From the NCBI RefSeq assembly GCF_016545825.1, contig NC_052620.1:13082001-13146000 (forward strand): a stretch of DNA of 64,000 nucleotides, given 5' to 3'. The notes under the pieces are model-generated. The model searched no databases and had not been told where the DNA came from. It saw only the letters and a list, made by a program, of their open reading frames with translations. The translations under genes were made by a program, and so were the position numbers. Shown piece after piece: positions 38,199 to 50,790 of this stretch. Origin of the DNA: Eucalyptus grandis (Eukaryota > Streptophyta > Magnoliopsida > Myrtales > Myrtaceae). Every line of letters starts with the position of its first letter. Position 1 is the first letter of the stretch.

Positions 38199-38525
38199 CA
38201 TCACTCATTTGTCATTATATCCACTCATTATTTCACCTAGTTGGTAGAAACCAAATCATTAAAGAAAGTTCAGCAATCTAACATGATTGAATTCATCAAG
38301 CATATCGCTTTGGGCAAAGTTGTACGAGCAGTCCTAAATCTATTGTACGGATGTCGATTTAATACTGAAATTTTCAGTTTTGCCATTTAGTTCTAGAGCA
38401 AAAAAAACATCACTCATTTGTTATTATATCCACTCATTATTTCACGAAGTTGATAGAAATCAAATCATTAAAGGAACTTCAGCTATCCAGCATGATTGAA
38501 TTCATCAAGCATGTCGGTATAGGTT
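38199..38525. repeat. Two-copy direct repeat, 209-bp period, with foldback-like spacer
   Basis: Bases 38199-38317 and 38408-38525 share catcactcatttgt, attatatccactcattattt and attgaattcatcaagcat. The intervening 38320-38400 ('cctaaatctattgtacgg', 'gatttaatactgaaa') resembles the terminal blocks of the foldback family, so the duplication may flank a remnant of such an element. Confidence 0.7.
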
Positions 38526-38771
38526 ACCTTAAAGGGTAGTTTGGAATCCAATTAAGATTTTCCTTAGGACCCAAATAATCGACTTGTTTGCCAAATAGAG
38601 TCTCGTGAAATCTCTCCTCTTTGCCTTCATTTTCATTTGAAAATGACTTGTAAATCTTATCATGACCATCCTTCATTGATTGTCCGCGAATTCCATTATC
38701 AAGACATGTATCCACGGTTTCTCATATCAATTTCTCTTGACACATTACTAATTCCCCTGGTGTACATGACT

Positions 38772-39038
38772 AAGCCATTGTTTTATTTATTTTTATTTTT
38801 ATTTTTTATAACCGATGACTCCACCACGGCCCCCCGTGTCTAGATGGCATCGAAGGGCCGGACCCTAATACCTCGGGGGAGACTAACACATGACCCCACC
38901 ATCATAACTCCCCACTTAAGACGTGTTAGCAGCTGCGGAGTTTCAACCCTGGGACCTCTGCGATAAAGTGCCCAAAGCCGAACCAACTCAGCTACTCGAA
39001 CCAACTCAGCTGCCCACTGGTGGGTTCAAAGCCATTGT
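38772..39038 (-). mobile_element. Complete SINE with 10-bp target-site duplication
   Basis: The body at 38782-39028 is flanked by the direct repeat aagccattgt at 38772-38781 and 39029-39038. On the minus strand the head carries gctgagttggttcg (A-box-like) twice, then cagggttgaaactcc (B-box-like), and the element ends in a (TA3-5)n A-rich tail (plus-strand tttatttatttttattttt). TSD, internal Pol III promoter boxes and A-rich tail together identify an intact short retroposon. Open frames that cross it are spurious. Confidence 0.8.
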
Positions 39039-40780
39039 CTTTAATGTCATTAGTATGCAAGAATTTGCACGAGAAATTTGGCTTGAACATAGTCAATTAC
39101 ATCTTTATTGTACTCAAGCTAATGCTGAGGTTGAGGCCACCAGGCAAAATCATGAAGTCGAACATGCCAAAGATGATCTCAAACCATCCTAGAGAATGGC
39201 ATGAATTACTCCTAGAAATGGCTATGGGGACATCGAGTCTCGATGGTTTTCCCCATGTTCGAAACAATAATGGCAAGTACCCTAAGTTGTACAAACCAAT
39301 CGATGTGGGAGGCCAACAAAGAGACTCTAAAACTAGGGTTTCCAGAGCTCTGGGATATATTTCAGCAAGAAAAAGTAAATATTTTGTATTGATCTTCCCA
39401 TCTCTTTACATACAAACGATACATGTACTTATATGTCACCGGTTACAAAGATGGCTTCAAGAAATTCTGGAGAGCCTTATCCAGTGCATCTTCCAATCTA
39501 CCATACGCGTATTGTTTTTAGTAGTTCGAATCTTACAAAGCCCTTGAGACTTCAAGGCATGGTAGAATCCCTTAACCTTTGATTTGAAGCCAAATTCGAC
39601 ACTTCAAATGGCCATCGACCATCCTTGATTGAACTTCAATTATTGATCGAAACTATCGAGTTTCTATCCACCACGACTTTGTGAAAAATTACATGTAACT
39701 ATACCGATGTGCCGTGTCATTCTTGGTGCGCATCTCTCCCCGACAATGTCGGCTCAAGAAGGCATACGCGGCATAGCGTGCGGAAATTGCTGTGCACTCG
39801 ATTTCATTTCCATACGAGATCATTTCACAAGGTCATAGGATGCTTTTTAGACTTTTTGGGCAACATCCAGATGCAAAGTAACATCTCCTGTTGTTCTTTC
39901 AACTAGAGAAGAGGTTTGAGCTGCTTGACGTAAAGCATGTAAAAGGCATCGCTCTGGTCGGTGGCAGGTATTGCTTTTAAAAGGGCCAGCCTAAAAGTAT
40001 AATAACTTCCATTGGCCGAAAAGGATATTATCAATTCCCATTAGGACAAGGCCGGCTGGTACTGGGTCCAACCCAAAAAAGAAAAAAGAAAAAAGAAAAA
40101 AGAAAAGAAAAAGCCAAGTGGTTAGATCTAGGAGTTTATCGTATAAAACTTTGCTTGAAATTACAATATAGTTCTTCTATCCAATTTTCGCCCGAAAGAC
40201 CCTAACACGGCAATGTGCTTCATGGGATGACTAGTAATGATTCTATCGCCACATTAGTGATTTAAGGCAAAAATTGATCGGAATGACTATATTGAAATTT
40301 TGCGCAAAGATCTAGAACTAGATTATCAATTCCGAAAAGTTTAGAATTAAATTAGTATCTATGCAATAAGTTTAATCCTAATTTGATAATTTTCTCGAAA
40401 TTTGAATTGTCGCACTTGCCCATTCTTTTAAGTTCACCTTCAAGAGCATAAAGATCCGTGTCTCTAGTTACTCGGTAGGGTTGGCAGGCACCTAGGTCAT
40501 GCCACACCCAGCAATAATTAGTTGGGTGCTTAAAAGAGCCTCGAGTATCCTGTCGTTATCCAAAAGAGAAGCTTGAGTGATTTAGATATCCTAGGTCAAA
40601 TCCATTATATTTCAAGCAACAACTAAATTTAGGTCTTAGACTTTTCAACATACCAAAATCAAATACTTTTCGACCGCCATGTGATGTCGAGGAGGCTAAG
40701 AAATAATTGCACAATCAATGGACCATATAGATTAACACTGATTCGAATCCTCAATTACATTGACTCCTATTGTAGGCCGG
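39039..40780. other. Intergenic, with a foldback-family fragment at about 40110-40395
   Basis: The fragment shares the family blocks 'gatcggaatgactatattg', 'gaaaagtttagaattaaatt' and 'gcaataagtttaatcc', and shows a short imperfect left arm. An A-rich (AAAAAAG)n run lies at 40075-40112. Open frames at 39020-39547 have no recognisable domain. No gene is supported. Confidence 0.4.
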
Positions 40781-40899
40781 CGTGATGAACGGTCCAGACA
40801 TGACGCGCATAGCTGCGGCGCCACGTGTGCGTGGTCCATCTGTTTCCACTTGTCGGACTCAGGGACCCACTTTCTTTTCTACTAAGGAAATATTTTCTA

Positions 40900-41235
40900 G
40901 AGAGAGAGAGAGAGAGGGAGAAGGAGAAGGAAAGAAAAGAAAACGACAAACGAGAAAGGGCGGGGCTTGCAAAGATAGGCAGCGAAGTTTCCGCTCCTCC
41001 ATGATGTTATTGTTAGAAAGTGCCCCCGGCACATCCCTTTGTTGCACGTTGCCTTCTCAATGTCTGCGTTGTTCATCCTCCTGTCTTTCCCCTTTGAATC
41101 TTCTCTCTCTCTCTCTCTTTCTCTTTCCCTTACACCCCTTTGAGGTTTACATTTGACTTGGGCTTGCCTTGTCTTCTCTAGAGAGGGAGGCAGGGAGGCA
41201 GGGAGGGAGGGGGAGTCAAGGAAGAAGGAGAAAAG
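40900..41235 (+). promoter_or_regulatory. Probable promoter / 5'UTR of the NET2-like gene
   Basis: Contains a GA tract at 40901-40926, a CT tract at 41103-41127 and GGGAGG-type repeats at 41183-41215 directly before the first exon. The arrangement matches the leaders of two other genes in this window. No TATA box was identified with confidence. Confidence 0.45.
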
Positions 41236-44200
41236 ATGATGCTGCAGAGAGCTGCGAGCAATGCATATTCATGGTGGTGGGCAGCCACATCAGAACCAAG
41301 CAATCCAAATGGCTGGAACAGAACCTCCAAGGTAAGATCCGCGATCTTTCTTTTCCTTTCCGGGACGGTTTCGGTCATGTCGTCGTGAAGTCCTGTTTCA
41401 TTCGGATCAGGAAGTCGCTTGTGTTGGTCGAATGATTAGGTTGTGCGATGCAATGTCGAATGTTTCATCTGTCTTATGTTTTGGTGCCCGGCTTCAGATG
41501 AAATATGAAGAACTTTCATATTTGGCTGCTCTTGATGTAAAGTTTCTACGACCCTGTGTGAATATAAAAGCAAGTCAAGGCTCCAAAAATCTCCAGCATC
41601 AAATAGCATCAAATAGCTGATCATGTTAGCCTAAAGATTACCAGATCAATTACTTTCATAAGATCTGTTCTTTGATTTCGTTGGCCAATAACCTCACGAG
41701 ATCTGCCTTCTGGCATCAGATGATCGGTCGAAATGATCTGTGCCGCTTTCTTGATTCCAGTTCCGGATGATATTTCATCTGAGTTTAATGAGATATCTGA
41801 AATTTTGATACTCAGTTCCAATTTCGAAATCACGTCCACAAGCAGATTGCATGAATCCATGAGTACTTTAAGTAACTATAGTGCTCAAGAAATTGACACC
41901 CGGACTACGTAAAATTTGTGAAAAATTGTCAACTGATCAGTAAGAGGGGACGTAGTATACTAATTTGTTCTAACCCGAGACATAAACGATTGCAGATATG
42001 GAGGAAAAAGTGCAGAATGTGCTTCAGCTCATCGAAGAAGATGGAGACTCCTTTGCCAAGAGGGCAGAGATGTACTACAAGAAAAGGCCAGAGCTGATAA
42101 ACTTCGTTGGAGAGTCCTACAAAGCCTATCGAGCGCTCGCCGAACGGTATGACCACATATCAACAGAGCTACAGAATGCCAACACCACGATCGCCTCAGT
42201 TTTCCCAGAGCAAGTCTCGTTTGCCATGGACGAAGATGATGAAGATAGCCCGAAGAGGCCTGTCCATGACGTCCCGAAGCAGAACATTCCGAAAGTACCA
42301 AAAGCTCCCGTCAAGGATTTGAAGACCATCTTGACATCTGGCGCGAAGAAGTTGCAAAACAAGAAGGACAAGAAAGCGGCAGGTGCTGCTAACAAGGTCC
42401 CCAAATCTGGTTTGAGCAAAGCGGAAGCGCTGGAGAAGATCGATAAGAATCAGAAGGACATCCTCGCCCTGCAGACGGTGAAGGAGTTTGTGAGGAGCTC
42501 GTATGAGAGCGGGCGCGCGAGATACTGGGATATCGAGAAGCAGATCCAGGAGATGCAAGAAGAGGTCTCCAACTTACAAGATGAATTCGGCGAGGGAATG
42601 GTCATCGAAGACGATGAGGCGCGGAGCGTGATGACCACGGCCGCTTTGAAGTCTTGCCAAGAAACCTTGCTCAACTTGCAGGAGAAGCAGAAGAAATTCT
42701 CCGAGGAAGCAAGAACAGAGCAAGAGAAGATCAAGATCGCTCGGGAAAAGTTCATGTCGTTGAAGAAAAAATTCCTTCCTAAAGAGAACAGCGAAGAAAT
42801 TCCGTCTATCGAATCGGAGAGATCGAGCCAAGAAGCCGCAAGTGCGCAAGGAGGAGAAGATTTGCGAATCTTTGAAGAAAAGATCAAGCAACATTTACAG
42901 GCCGAATTCAGTACATCGCTGACGGTGAGCGAAATGGCGGAGAAGATTGATGAGCTCGTGAATAAGGTGATCATCTTGGAAACTGCAGTCTCATCTCAAA
43001 CCGCTCTTATAGAAAGATTGAGAGCAGAAACCAGCGGTCTTCAAACGCAATTTGAACTGTTGGAAGACGATAAGGCGAACTCAATCGATGGTTCTGACGA
43101 TACGCGGAACAAGATGCGGGAGATGGAAGAGAAGCTGCACGGAGTAGAGGATCTTAACAGGAGCCTCGAGGATCAAGAAAAGAATCTAAGTACGCATTTC
43201 ACAGAAGCGCGTTGCAACTTAGAACACCTGTCCAACAATCTGGGAAGCGTAAGATCAGATGAAGGGCAGGAAGTCCCTTCACTGCCTAACGAAGTGGGAA
43301 GCGTAAGGCCGGATGAAGAGCAGGAAGTAGCCTCCCTGCCTATCGGAGGAGCTTTAGCTGAAGGAGAGAAACCAGAAATTAACGACAGGTCTGGGAAATT
43401 GCCAGAACAAGATCGAGAGGAGGACCGTCCTGTTCCATTGGCATCCTCGCAGGCAGATGAGGGACTGCAGTCTTCGAGTTCATCGCCAATTCAGGATGCA
43501 TCTCTCGTCAGTAGGGGGTCACCCGAGTCTAGTCCAATGGGTTCCAGCGATAATCGTGACAAAGATGCAGAAACAACAACCGAAATTGAAGATGACGGGG
43601 TTGAACATGTTCAGAAATCTTGTTCTAGTGCCTTGGAAAATAGTGCTGTCCAGGCCGAAGATAATTTGGAAATTCATCCAGTTAAGCCCAATGGTGCACA
43701 GTTGCAAAATGAAGTCGAGCCACACGTCGAACCACGGAAGATGCATGTTTCCTGGAAAGATGAAGTACAAGAAGAGACATTGGAGGAAGAAGAACCAAAC
43801 TGGAAGGAATTGTTCCTTAAAGGGTTGGAAAATAGAGAGCAGACTCTTCTGAAGGAGTACACCACTGTTCTTCGAAATTTTAAGGAGGTCAAGAAGAAGC
43901 TCACGGCCACAGAGAAGAAAACCCTGGCCCCAGATGGTCTCCTCGATACAAGCGTGCAGCTGCGGGACCTAAAGAACTCAAATGCCATGAAGGATGAAGA
44001 GATTTTGTCGCTCCGTCAGAAACTCAACCTTATGCAAACGGTTTTAGAGGGCAATGCCGGGTCAGTTAAGGCTGAAACCCACATAAGAAAGGAGCAAGAG
44101 ACAGAAGATGACATAAAGTTGATTCTCGATTCGACTTCGGAGATTGAAGAAAAATTCAGGATGGATATCGATCAACTGCTGGAGGAGAACTTGGAATTCT

Positions 44201-44850
44201 GGCTCAGGTTCAGCGCAGCATTACATCAGATACAAAACTACGAAACCGCAGTCGAGGACCTCCAAGCTGAGACAACAAAACTCCTGGAAAAAGAAAAGAA
44301 GAAAGAAGGAAGCCGGTCAGGACCTTTGAAATCAGATGTAAAGCCAATATACAAGCATTTGAGAGACATTCAGAACGAGCTCACCGTTTGGCTAGAAAAG
44401 TGCATGACAATAAAAGACGAGCAGCAATGCAGATTCTCATCGCTGTGCAATATCCAAGAAGAGATCACCAAGGCACTAAAAGTGAGCGCAGAAGATGACG
44501 ACTTCAAATTCACCAGCTACCAAGCTGCAAAGTTCCAAGGTGAGGTCCTGAACATGAAACAAGAGAATAACAAGGTTGCAGATGAACTGCAGGCTGGTTT
44601 GGACCACATATCCGCCCTTCAAGTGGAGGTCGAGAAGACTTTGGCAAACCTAAACGAGGGATTTGGAATTTCGGGATCGAGAAACAGTCAGCAAACCAGC
44701 CACTTGAGACACTCTGTCAGCAAGACACGAGTCCCTCTGCGCTCATTCATTTTCGGTGTCAAAACGAAGAAGCAAAGATCCTCACTCTTCACTGCTATGA
44801 GCCCTGCAATGCATAGGAAGTACAATGCCTTCAAAGCAGCACATCAGTAG
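41236..44850 (+). CDS. NET2: NETWORKED 2-type (NET2) actin-binding protein; exon 1 with an apparent 1-bp deletion
   Basis: Plant-specific NAB-domain (KIP1-like) protein that binds F-actin; NET2 members act mainly in pollen at the plasma membrane. Exons: 41236/41239-41331 and 41996-44850 (950 codons). Exon 2 begins DMEEKVQNVLQLIEEDGD, contains the rest of the NAB domain (to about residue 70 of exon 2: RPELINFVGESYKAYRALAE), then long coiled coils (exon-2 residues 135-260, 290-400 and 610-880), and the NET2-style C-terminus LRSFIFGVKTKKQ. In exon 1 the frame from the ATG at 41239 reads MLQRAASNAYSWWWA as in the family. The next family block, SHIRTKQSKWLEQNLQ, is one base out of frame at 41281-41285. 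From 41239 exon 1 is 93 nt, where 94 are needed to join exon 2 in phase. A start at the ATG at 41271 (MVVGSHIRTKQSKW) would restore the frame but lose the WWW-containing N-terminus. Either a real truncating change or a base error. The exon 2 frame is fully open, arguing for a recent event or an error. Confidence 0.9.
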
Positions 44851-45729
44851 CGCCAATTTTTTTCCCCGTTCCTTTTTGATTTTTCCTGTTCTTTATGCTG
44901 GATTATGGTTATAATTTTTCTGAGCATTTAGTTTAGGCAGCTACATGTTCTTTATGTACCACCGTTCGGAAGTTGAACAAATGTATCTTTTTTGTCATCA
45001 GTGAAATGACAGAAGCAGGTCCCTCCTCTGGAAGAGACCGAGAAGTGATGGTTCACTGTTAGACAATAACTAACCTTGCAAATGAGTGTAGGATCAGTTT
45101 AACTACTATCAGGTAAAGCATTTCCACTGCCAATAGTTCAAATTTATGATCGAAGACCACATTTCCTTTTGGTCAGCTAAGCGTATGATTTGCCAGGTTC
45201 CTTTGTGAATTGTCAGAAAAATCAGAACCTTGGTTGCCTTGGTTCTACATCAGCTTCATGCTTAGTAGAAAACCAAGATTGACCATGAACATAAATGCTC
45301 AAATAGTGATGCATATGGGAGACTTGAGCAATTATAAATACTTCGCTAAGAGATTCATATTGCTGCTCATCTTGCAACCAATGACCACAATTCATTTTTA
45401 GCACTCTTTGCAAGCCGTTAGCTATATAAATTACATGCTTCCTATCCGAATTGCTTTTGACACTCTAAAACAGAAAGGCTCAGTTATTGAACCTCTATCC
45501 ACCCCCTGAATATATAGAAAATACACTGAAATTAAACACAGAAATGACAATTGGACAAGGACATCTACTACCTAAGCACAGAAACTAGATAGGAATTCGA
45601 GCTAAAATTCCCAGAAGCATCATTAATAGCACAGTTATCCACTTACATATCATCAAATTGTATAAGCATTGAAGTAATAATTTCGGATAAACAAATTTTT
45701 GCTATTTACAGCCACCAACAAACAATGTT
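44851..45729. other. Convergent 3' flanks of the NET2-like and NIC1 genes
   Basis: The two genes are tail to tail, 880 bp apart. The 3'UTRs probably occupy the ends of this stretch. No further gene or element was recognised. Confidence 0.45.
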
Positions 45730-48146
45730 TCAAGCGCCAAACGACACCTCTGATGCTACCTTGGCTCCCCTTCCCTTGGCTATGTAAAGCCCAACGTGAT
45801 GCATGAGATCCTGTGAAGGAAGATTAAGATATCAAGGATTGCAGCGATGATATCTTGTTCAAACTAATCATGCCAAGAAATAAAACACAGAGGACAAAGG
45901 CATGCATTCTAAATTAAAAGGCTGATATCTACGCTTTGAAATCCTCTTTTCTGGTGAAGACAGTACCCTCTTGCAGTTTTGCTACGGTGGAGGGATATAA
46001 CTTATATGACTTTGAAGGCCTTTGTCCTGCAGTTCAACTGCACCTTACAATGACAAAATCAAGAGATAAAGTAGACCATGACTCTTTCGGTGATGTTCTG
46101 ATGTCTCACAATTACACTATTTTCTTCAAGTTTCTCCTTGTATCTGAAAACTAACTTGAAATTTCTGTTCAACTCCCATTCAAATGTACTGAAGAAATGT
46201 CGCCACGATTGGGCTTACAAAACTGTACTGGAGAAACTTCCGACCCATTCTTTCCATCCCAAATGCACTGCTCACTCTACTCGTTTCAACATTTCACATT
46301 TTTACAGTTTGCTTGACCTTTGCTGTTCTAAAATATCCCCCAGTTCCTGTTGCTCTAACTACCATGTCTCTTAATTGAGCAGGAAGGGCAACATTCAAAA
46401 TCAATTCTACAGTCTTGCAAGCTGATGATCACTCATGCAAGGAGATCTCAAAGAATTGAACCTACTTGTAATTGTCCTTACTCCAGTATATGTCATAATC
46501 ACAAGTTTTCCAAGATTAATTTAAGATCAGAAAGTGACATTCGGGGAATTAAATACTCGCGGTGTTGGTTGCTCATGCAGATGAGCGACTGCAACTGCAT
46601 GAATGAATGATGAATGGGGTACTCCTGTGGACTCACGCAGTTCAACGAAAGCATTCTAATATCCCAACATCTGGAAGATGAAGCGGAAGATTGAAAGTAC
46701 CTGTGGATGGGCGGTAAGGTCCTTATCCTCTTTGGCAACGTCGACGGGAATGTCGAAAGTAGCACAGGCACGTGAGTACACAATCACACCCTCTAAAGGG
46801 GCAAGAAGACCACGATTTCTTGCTGACATGGTGGAGCACACGAAATCAAGAATACAAATATCTGTGCAGATCCCCACCACAAGTATCTACAAACACAAGA
46901 GACAAGTAACTCTTTTGAACCAGAACAAACCAGATAGGAACAAAAGACAAATATTTTTCCACCATTAATATTCTAAACAGAAAGTCCAGACAATTGTTTT
47001 GCCCGTCATCTTAAAGTATAGACACTTACCACTTGGATTTGATTGCTTTTGACCCAGTCTACAAATACATTAGAACCATCTTTCTCCATTGAACCGAGGA
47101 AGCCATCGATACAGTCTTTAGGCCTTAGGGTAGCATTCGGATCATTCTCTAACCACTCCAGGGCTGTGTAAGAAAGACACATAAGCCAACTCAAATTCTA
47201 CGAGGCAATAGTACTATATATCACATTCAGAAAATAGCTGCAAAAATAAAGAAATTGCACGGCAAATTACCTGGTACCAACTTTGCTTCATCCGTTCCGA
47301 TTATACAATGTGGAGGATAAGGGTGCTCTGGAACATCTGGGTGATGAGAATCTAGGAAAGCAAAAACAGGCCAATTCTTCTCACAGAAGACCCGGGCAAC
47401 TCTCTCCGACTCATCAACCATTTCCTGGATTTGCTTATCGGGCTGCCTAGGTGCCTAGCAAGAGATGCGCACACAATATCAATTTTGTGAGGTCCTTCAT
47501 GAACTCACATCAGTAGCAATGAACCATCATTTGAGAATTCGCAATTTGATAGTTCCCTAACAACATATTTTCATTTCTTATGTTTGCCAAAGCTTTACAA
47601 CGGATTTATTCGCAGTCTTTACTTTCAGCTTTCCAACAATCTCAGCTATAAATTATTACAAATCCAAAAACACGTCTTTAGAATATAACATATTGCAAAC
47701 CAACCCAATAGCGAAGTAACCATCGTGCTTCATTTATTAATGAAAACAAAAACCAGAGATAAAGAACATAAACATGGAATGCCTGCCCTATCATCCTGAA
47801 CTGGATTCAAGAAAAACTCAACCGAAATACAAAAACAAGACAAGATAATAAATTAATAAATAAATAAACCAAAATCGCAGAATTAAAAAACCTAATCCCT
47901 CTGCTCCATTTCTGAGCACCCAGAAACAACAGAGAAACGTCCATATCGAGCATGTCAATCGCTGACCACTAAACGAAGAAAGAACAGGACACATCGGAGC
48001 CTTACCAGATTCCCAGCACCGACCGTGCAGAAGCCATTCACGACATCGACAAGAACGAGGCCGGTCTTGACGTCACCAGACAGGACCACGGATTCTTGTT
48101 CCACGGGGAGATGCTCCCTCAACAGATCCACCGGCGACGAAACCAT
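45730..48146 (-). CDS. NIC1: Nicotinamidase (isochorismatase-hydrolase fold), 5 exons
   Basis: Hydrolyses nicotinamide to nicotinic acid and ammonia in the NAD+ salvage (pyridine nucleotide) cycle; cytosolic or nuclear, as no targeting peptide is seen. Exons: 48006-48146, 47271-47454, 47030-47163, 46701-46886, 45730-45810, all GT-AG and in phase, giving 241 aa, close to Arabidopsis NIC1 (about 244). Catalytic residues expected for the family are present: Asp34 (LVLVDVVNGF), Lys124 (LRPKDCIDGF) and Cys164 (VVGICTDICI). Metal-site Asp82 and His84 lie in DSHHPD. Further family blocks are YPPHCIIGT, DGSNVFVDWVK, VVYSRACATFD-like VIVYSRACATFD, and LMHHVGLYIAKGRGAK at the C-terminus. The start at 48146 is the only ATG in frame before the first block. 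No oddities. Confidence 0.96.
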
Positions 48147-49158
48147 ATCCCCTTCTTTTCCCCGCGACCAAGAACAACAGACCCAGAAACGAAAACGAGG
48201 GAACAGTGAATATTCCGAAGACGCGGTGCGATTTAAACTCGAACAGAGGGAGAATCTCTACTGTGTCCTCTCGCTTTCGTCATCTTTCCGCGAACCCAGA
48301 ATCTCCATTGGCTCCTTCCGCTCGTTTTCCCACAAAGCCAAGGGGCCCTCTCGTCCTTTTGGGAGATGCAGATTGGTCGGTCCGGTCAACGAAAGGCCGT
48401 GGAAGAGAACATTGAGAGAAAGATCGAGCGGTGAGAATGCGACGCTTTTTCAAGATTAGGTTTGTGCAGAATCTTTCTTCACGCTTCAATATTTTATGTT
48501 CAAGAGGCAGCTGCCACTTTGACTTTTGAAATTGTGTTATTATACTATATGACCAGAAGGATCATATGATCAAAGTATAATTTTTTTTTTAATAACTTAG
48601 ATTAGTTACTCTTTTATAAGTGGCTTTGTCTTTACTCGATTTCGTCCTTCGATTCATATGGACCATTATAAATCAATGGAATTCTACAGATATATCAACC
48701 TTCCAATTGAAAATTTAAACATTTAATGCATCTAATATTGAGAGATGAAAAATTAAATCATAAGTTTTGCTTTGCACTCATCCATGTAATACTGATTGTT
48801 GATTTACGGATGCGAGATTTGTTTCAATAGTTGACACTTGTCAAGGTATCAATGGAGCACCGATTGCAGTTTTAATAATTTTTATCCCTTTTGATTCTTT
48901 TTCTATTTAGTATATCACGATTGTGAGCTTCCGTTAGTTGGTTAGCCCAAAATCTCAAATCAAATTTGACGAGACAAAATAGATGATTACATAATATGAT
49001 TCTGTAGCATTTGGAGGTGACTATTAAAGAATGTAAAGAAAGCATTGAATTTTTTATTAGGTGTAGCTAAGGTAATGGTACCGTTATAATAACGGTGCCA
49101 TTTTGACCACACACAACATGGAGATGCAATTGGCAACCAGAAGAGACAAACTACGAGA

Positions 49159-49258
49159 CATACAGCAATATGAAATCATTGAGCACAGGCTGTCGCAATC
49201 CCAATAACATACAGCAAATATGAAATCATTGAGCACAAGCTGTCGCAATCCCAATAAC
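49159..49258. repeat. Two-copy tandem repeat, 49-50 bp
   Basis: The unit catacagcaa…tgaaatcattgagcaca…gctgtcgcaatcccaataa is present twice back to back, differing by one inserted A and one G/A change, so the duplication is recent. Confidence 0.9.
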
Positions 49259-50039
49259 ATCGTCCTGCAACATCTCGCCTTCTCGCAACTCAAGCTCTTG
49301 AGCACAGGCTCTCGCCTGCCGTCCCTCCTACCCACAATCCCATCCTCATCACTTGCTGCACTCTCTCTAACTTCAACCTCGACCACTGCCCTCTCCTCGT
49401 GCCCAACCTCTCCTCCTCCGATGCCTTGTTGTGCATGGTGTTACCTCAATCCTTGTACTTAATCTCAGCTTAAGGAAATTATCGAATAGCGCTCGTTTTT
49501 TCCAGTAATTTTGTCGTTCTTTTCTAAGTTCTTGTCGAGCTATTCAAGCCAAGGGAAAATACTTATGATTTTTCCTTCTGTCTGTAAGTTTGAGATCATA
49601 CAAGTCTTTTAGAATACAATTTTGAGTTAGAGGTAACCAACACATGTCTTTATCCTATAACTTGATTCTTATTCAATTCAATTCATTTCATGCCTATTGT
49701 CGATGCATGTTCGACGTATTCATTGTATTACTTGCTTGATTAAAATTTTAAGATTACTCCTAAACTGGTATAACATAATAAAAAATATTTTATGATTTAT
49801 AATATAAGTAAAAGTAATCATAAATACATTACCAATTGGGTTTTTTTTGGTCAAATAAAAAAAATGGAGTCTGAATATGAATTTGAATACCCTCCAATTA
49901 TTTGTCCAGCCAATGCAACCATAAATTATTCTATGGACCATTCTAATAGATAATTTGAATTTGAATACACTCCAATTCAAAGAAAAGATATAATTACATT
50001 TGATTTCACTTCGCGCACCAATTTTTGGATAATTTAAAA

Positions 50040-50790
50040 TCTTTTTGAGGCTAAAATAAGAGTTGTTAATTTCACATAAGATTTGATAATTTAAGAACCG
50101 CAAATAAATGTTGTTTATTGATGAAATGGTAAATTATTCTTTAAAAATATTGGTAGTTTCATATAAAAGTCGATCACCCAGTTCCACATATAAATATGAG
50201 TAGATTGTTGGAAGAGTTGGTATTTATGATACCATCAAAACAAAACTTGGTTATTGGAGTTAAATAAAAGTTAGTGTTTTGATAAAAGATTTTTTGTCCT
50301 TAACACCTTGGCAAGTTGAACGTATAAAAATTAATAAATTATTGGCATAGTTGTTAATAACAAAATGATCAAATAATTGTTAGTGATTTCCCATATAAGA
50401 GTTGGTGATTTTGTACAAGAATTTGGTAACTTAAGCTTCGCAAATAAATGTTGGTAAATTTATTGGAACAGTTAGTTTTCTAAGATAATAAACTAAACGT
50501 CAATAATTGGACTCCAACAAGAGTTGGCAATTTCGTATGAGAGTTCGTAGCTTTATAAGTTTGCAAGTTGTGCAAATAATTGTTAGTAATTAAAATACCG
50601 GTAATTTGGAAACAATAAATGTTGATGATTAATTCAAATGAGAGTTGGTGACATGATAAAAGAGTCAGGTAACTTAAGCTATGCAATTAAATGTTATTAA
50701 ATTATTGGAACAATAATTAATCATCAAAGGTGTTTGTAATTTTCACTAAGTGGTTGGTAATTCATTGGAATAATCAGTAATTACTCAACA
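50040..50790. repeat. AT-rich diffuse repeat with recurrent gttggtaa words (inverse of the 35.6-kb island)
   Basis: Words such as gagttggtga, gttggtaa and gttagtaatt recur about every 40-90 bp, frequently beside caaataa(a)tgtt. The complement of these words (ttaccaac, tcaccaac) is the theme of 35640-36480, so both may derive from one dispersed repeat family in opposite orientation. Confidence 0.5.

Noticed and set aside
38923..39547. Overlapping plus-strand open frames of 89 and 175 codons
   Set aside because: The first part is antisense to a SINE with its own target-site duplication, the frames overlap each other, and no domain is recognised.
42450..42974. 174-codon minus-strand frame within the NET2 exon
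   Set aside because: Antisense shadow of a coiled-coil coding exon.
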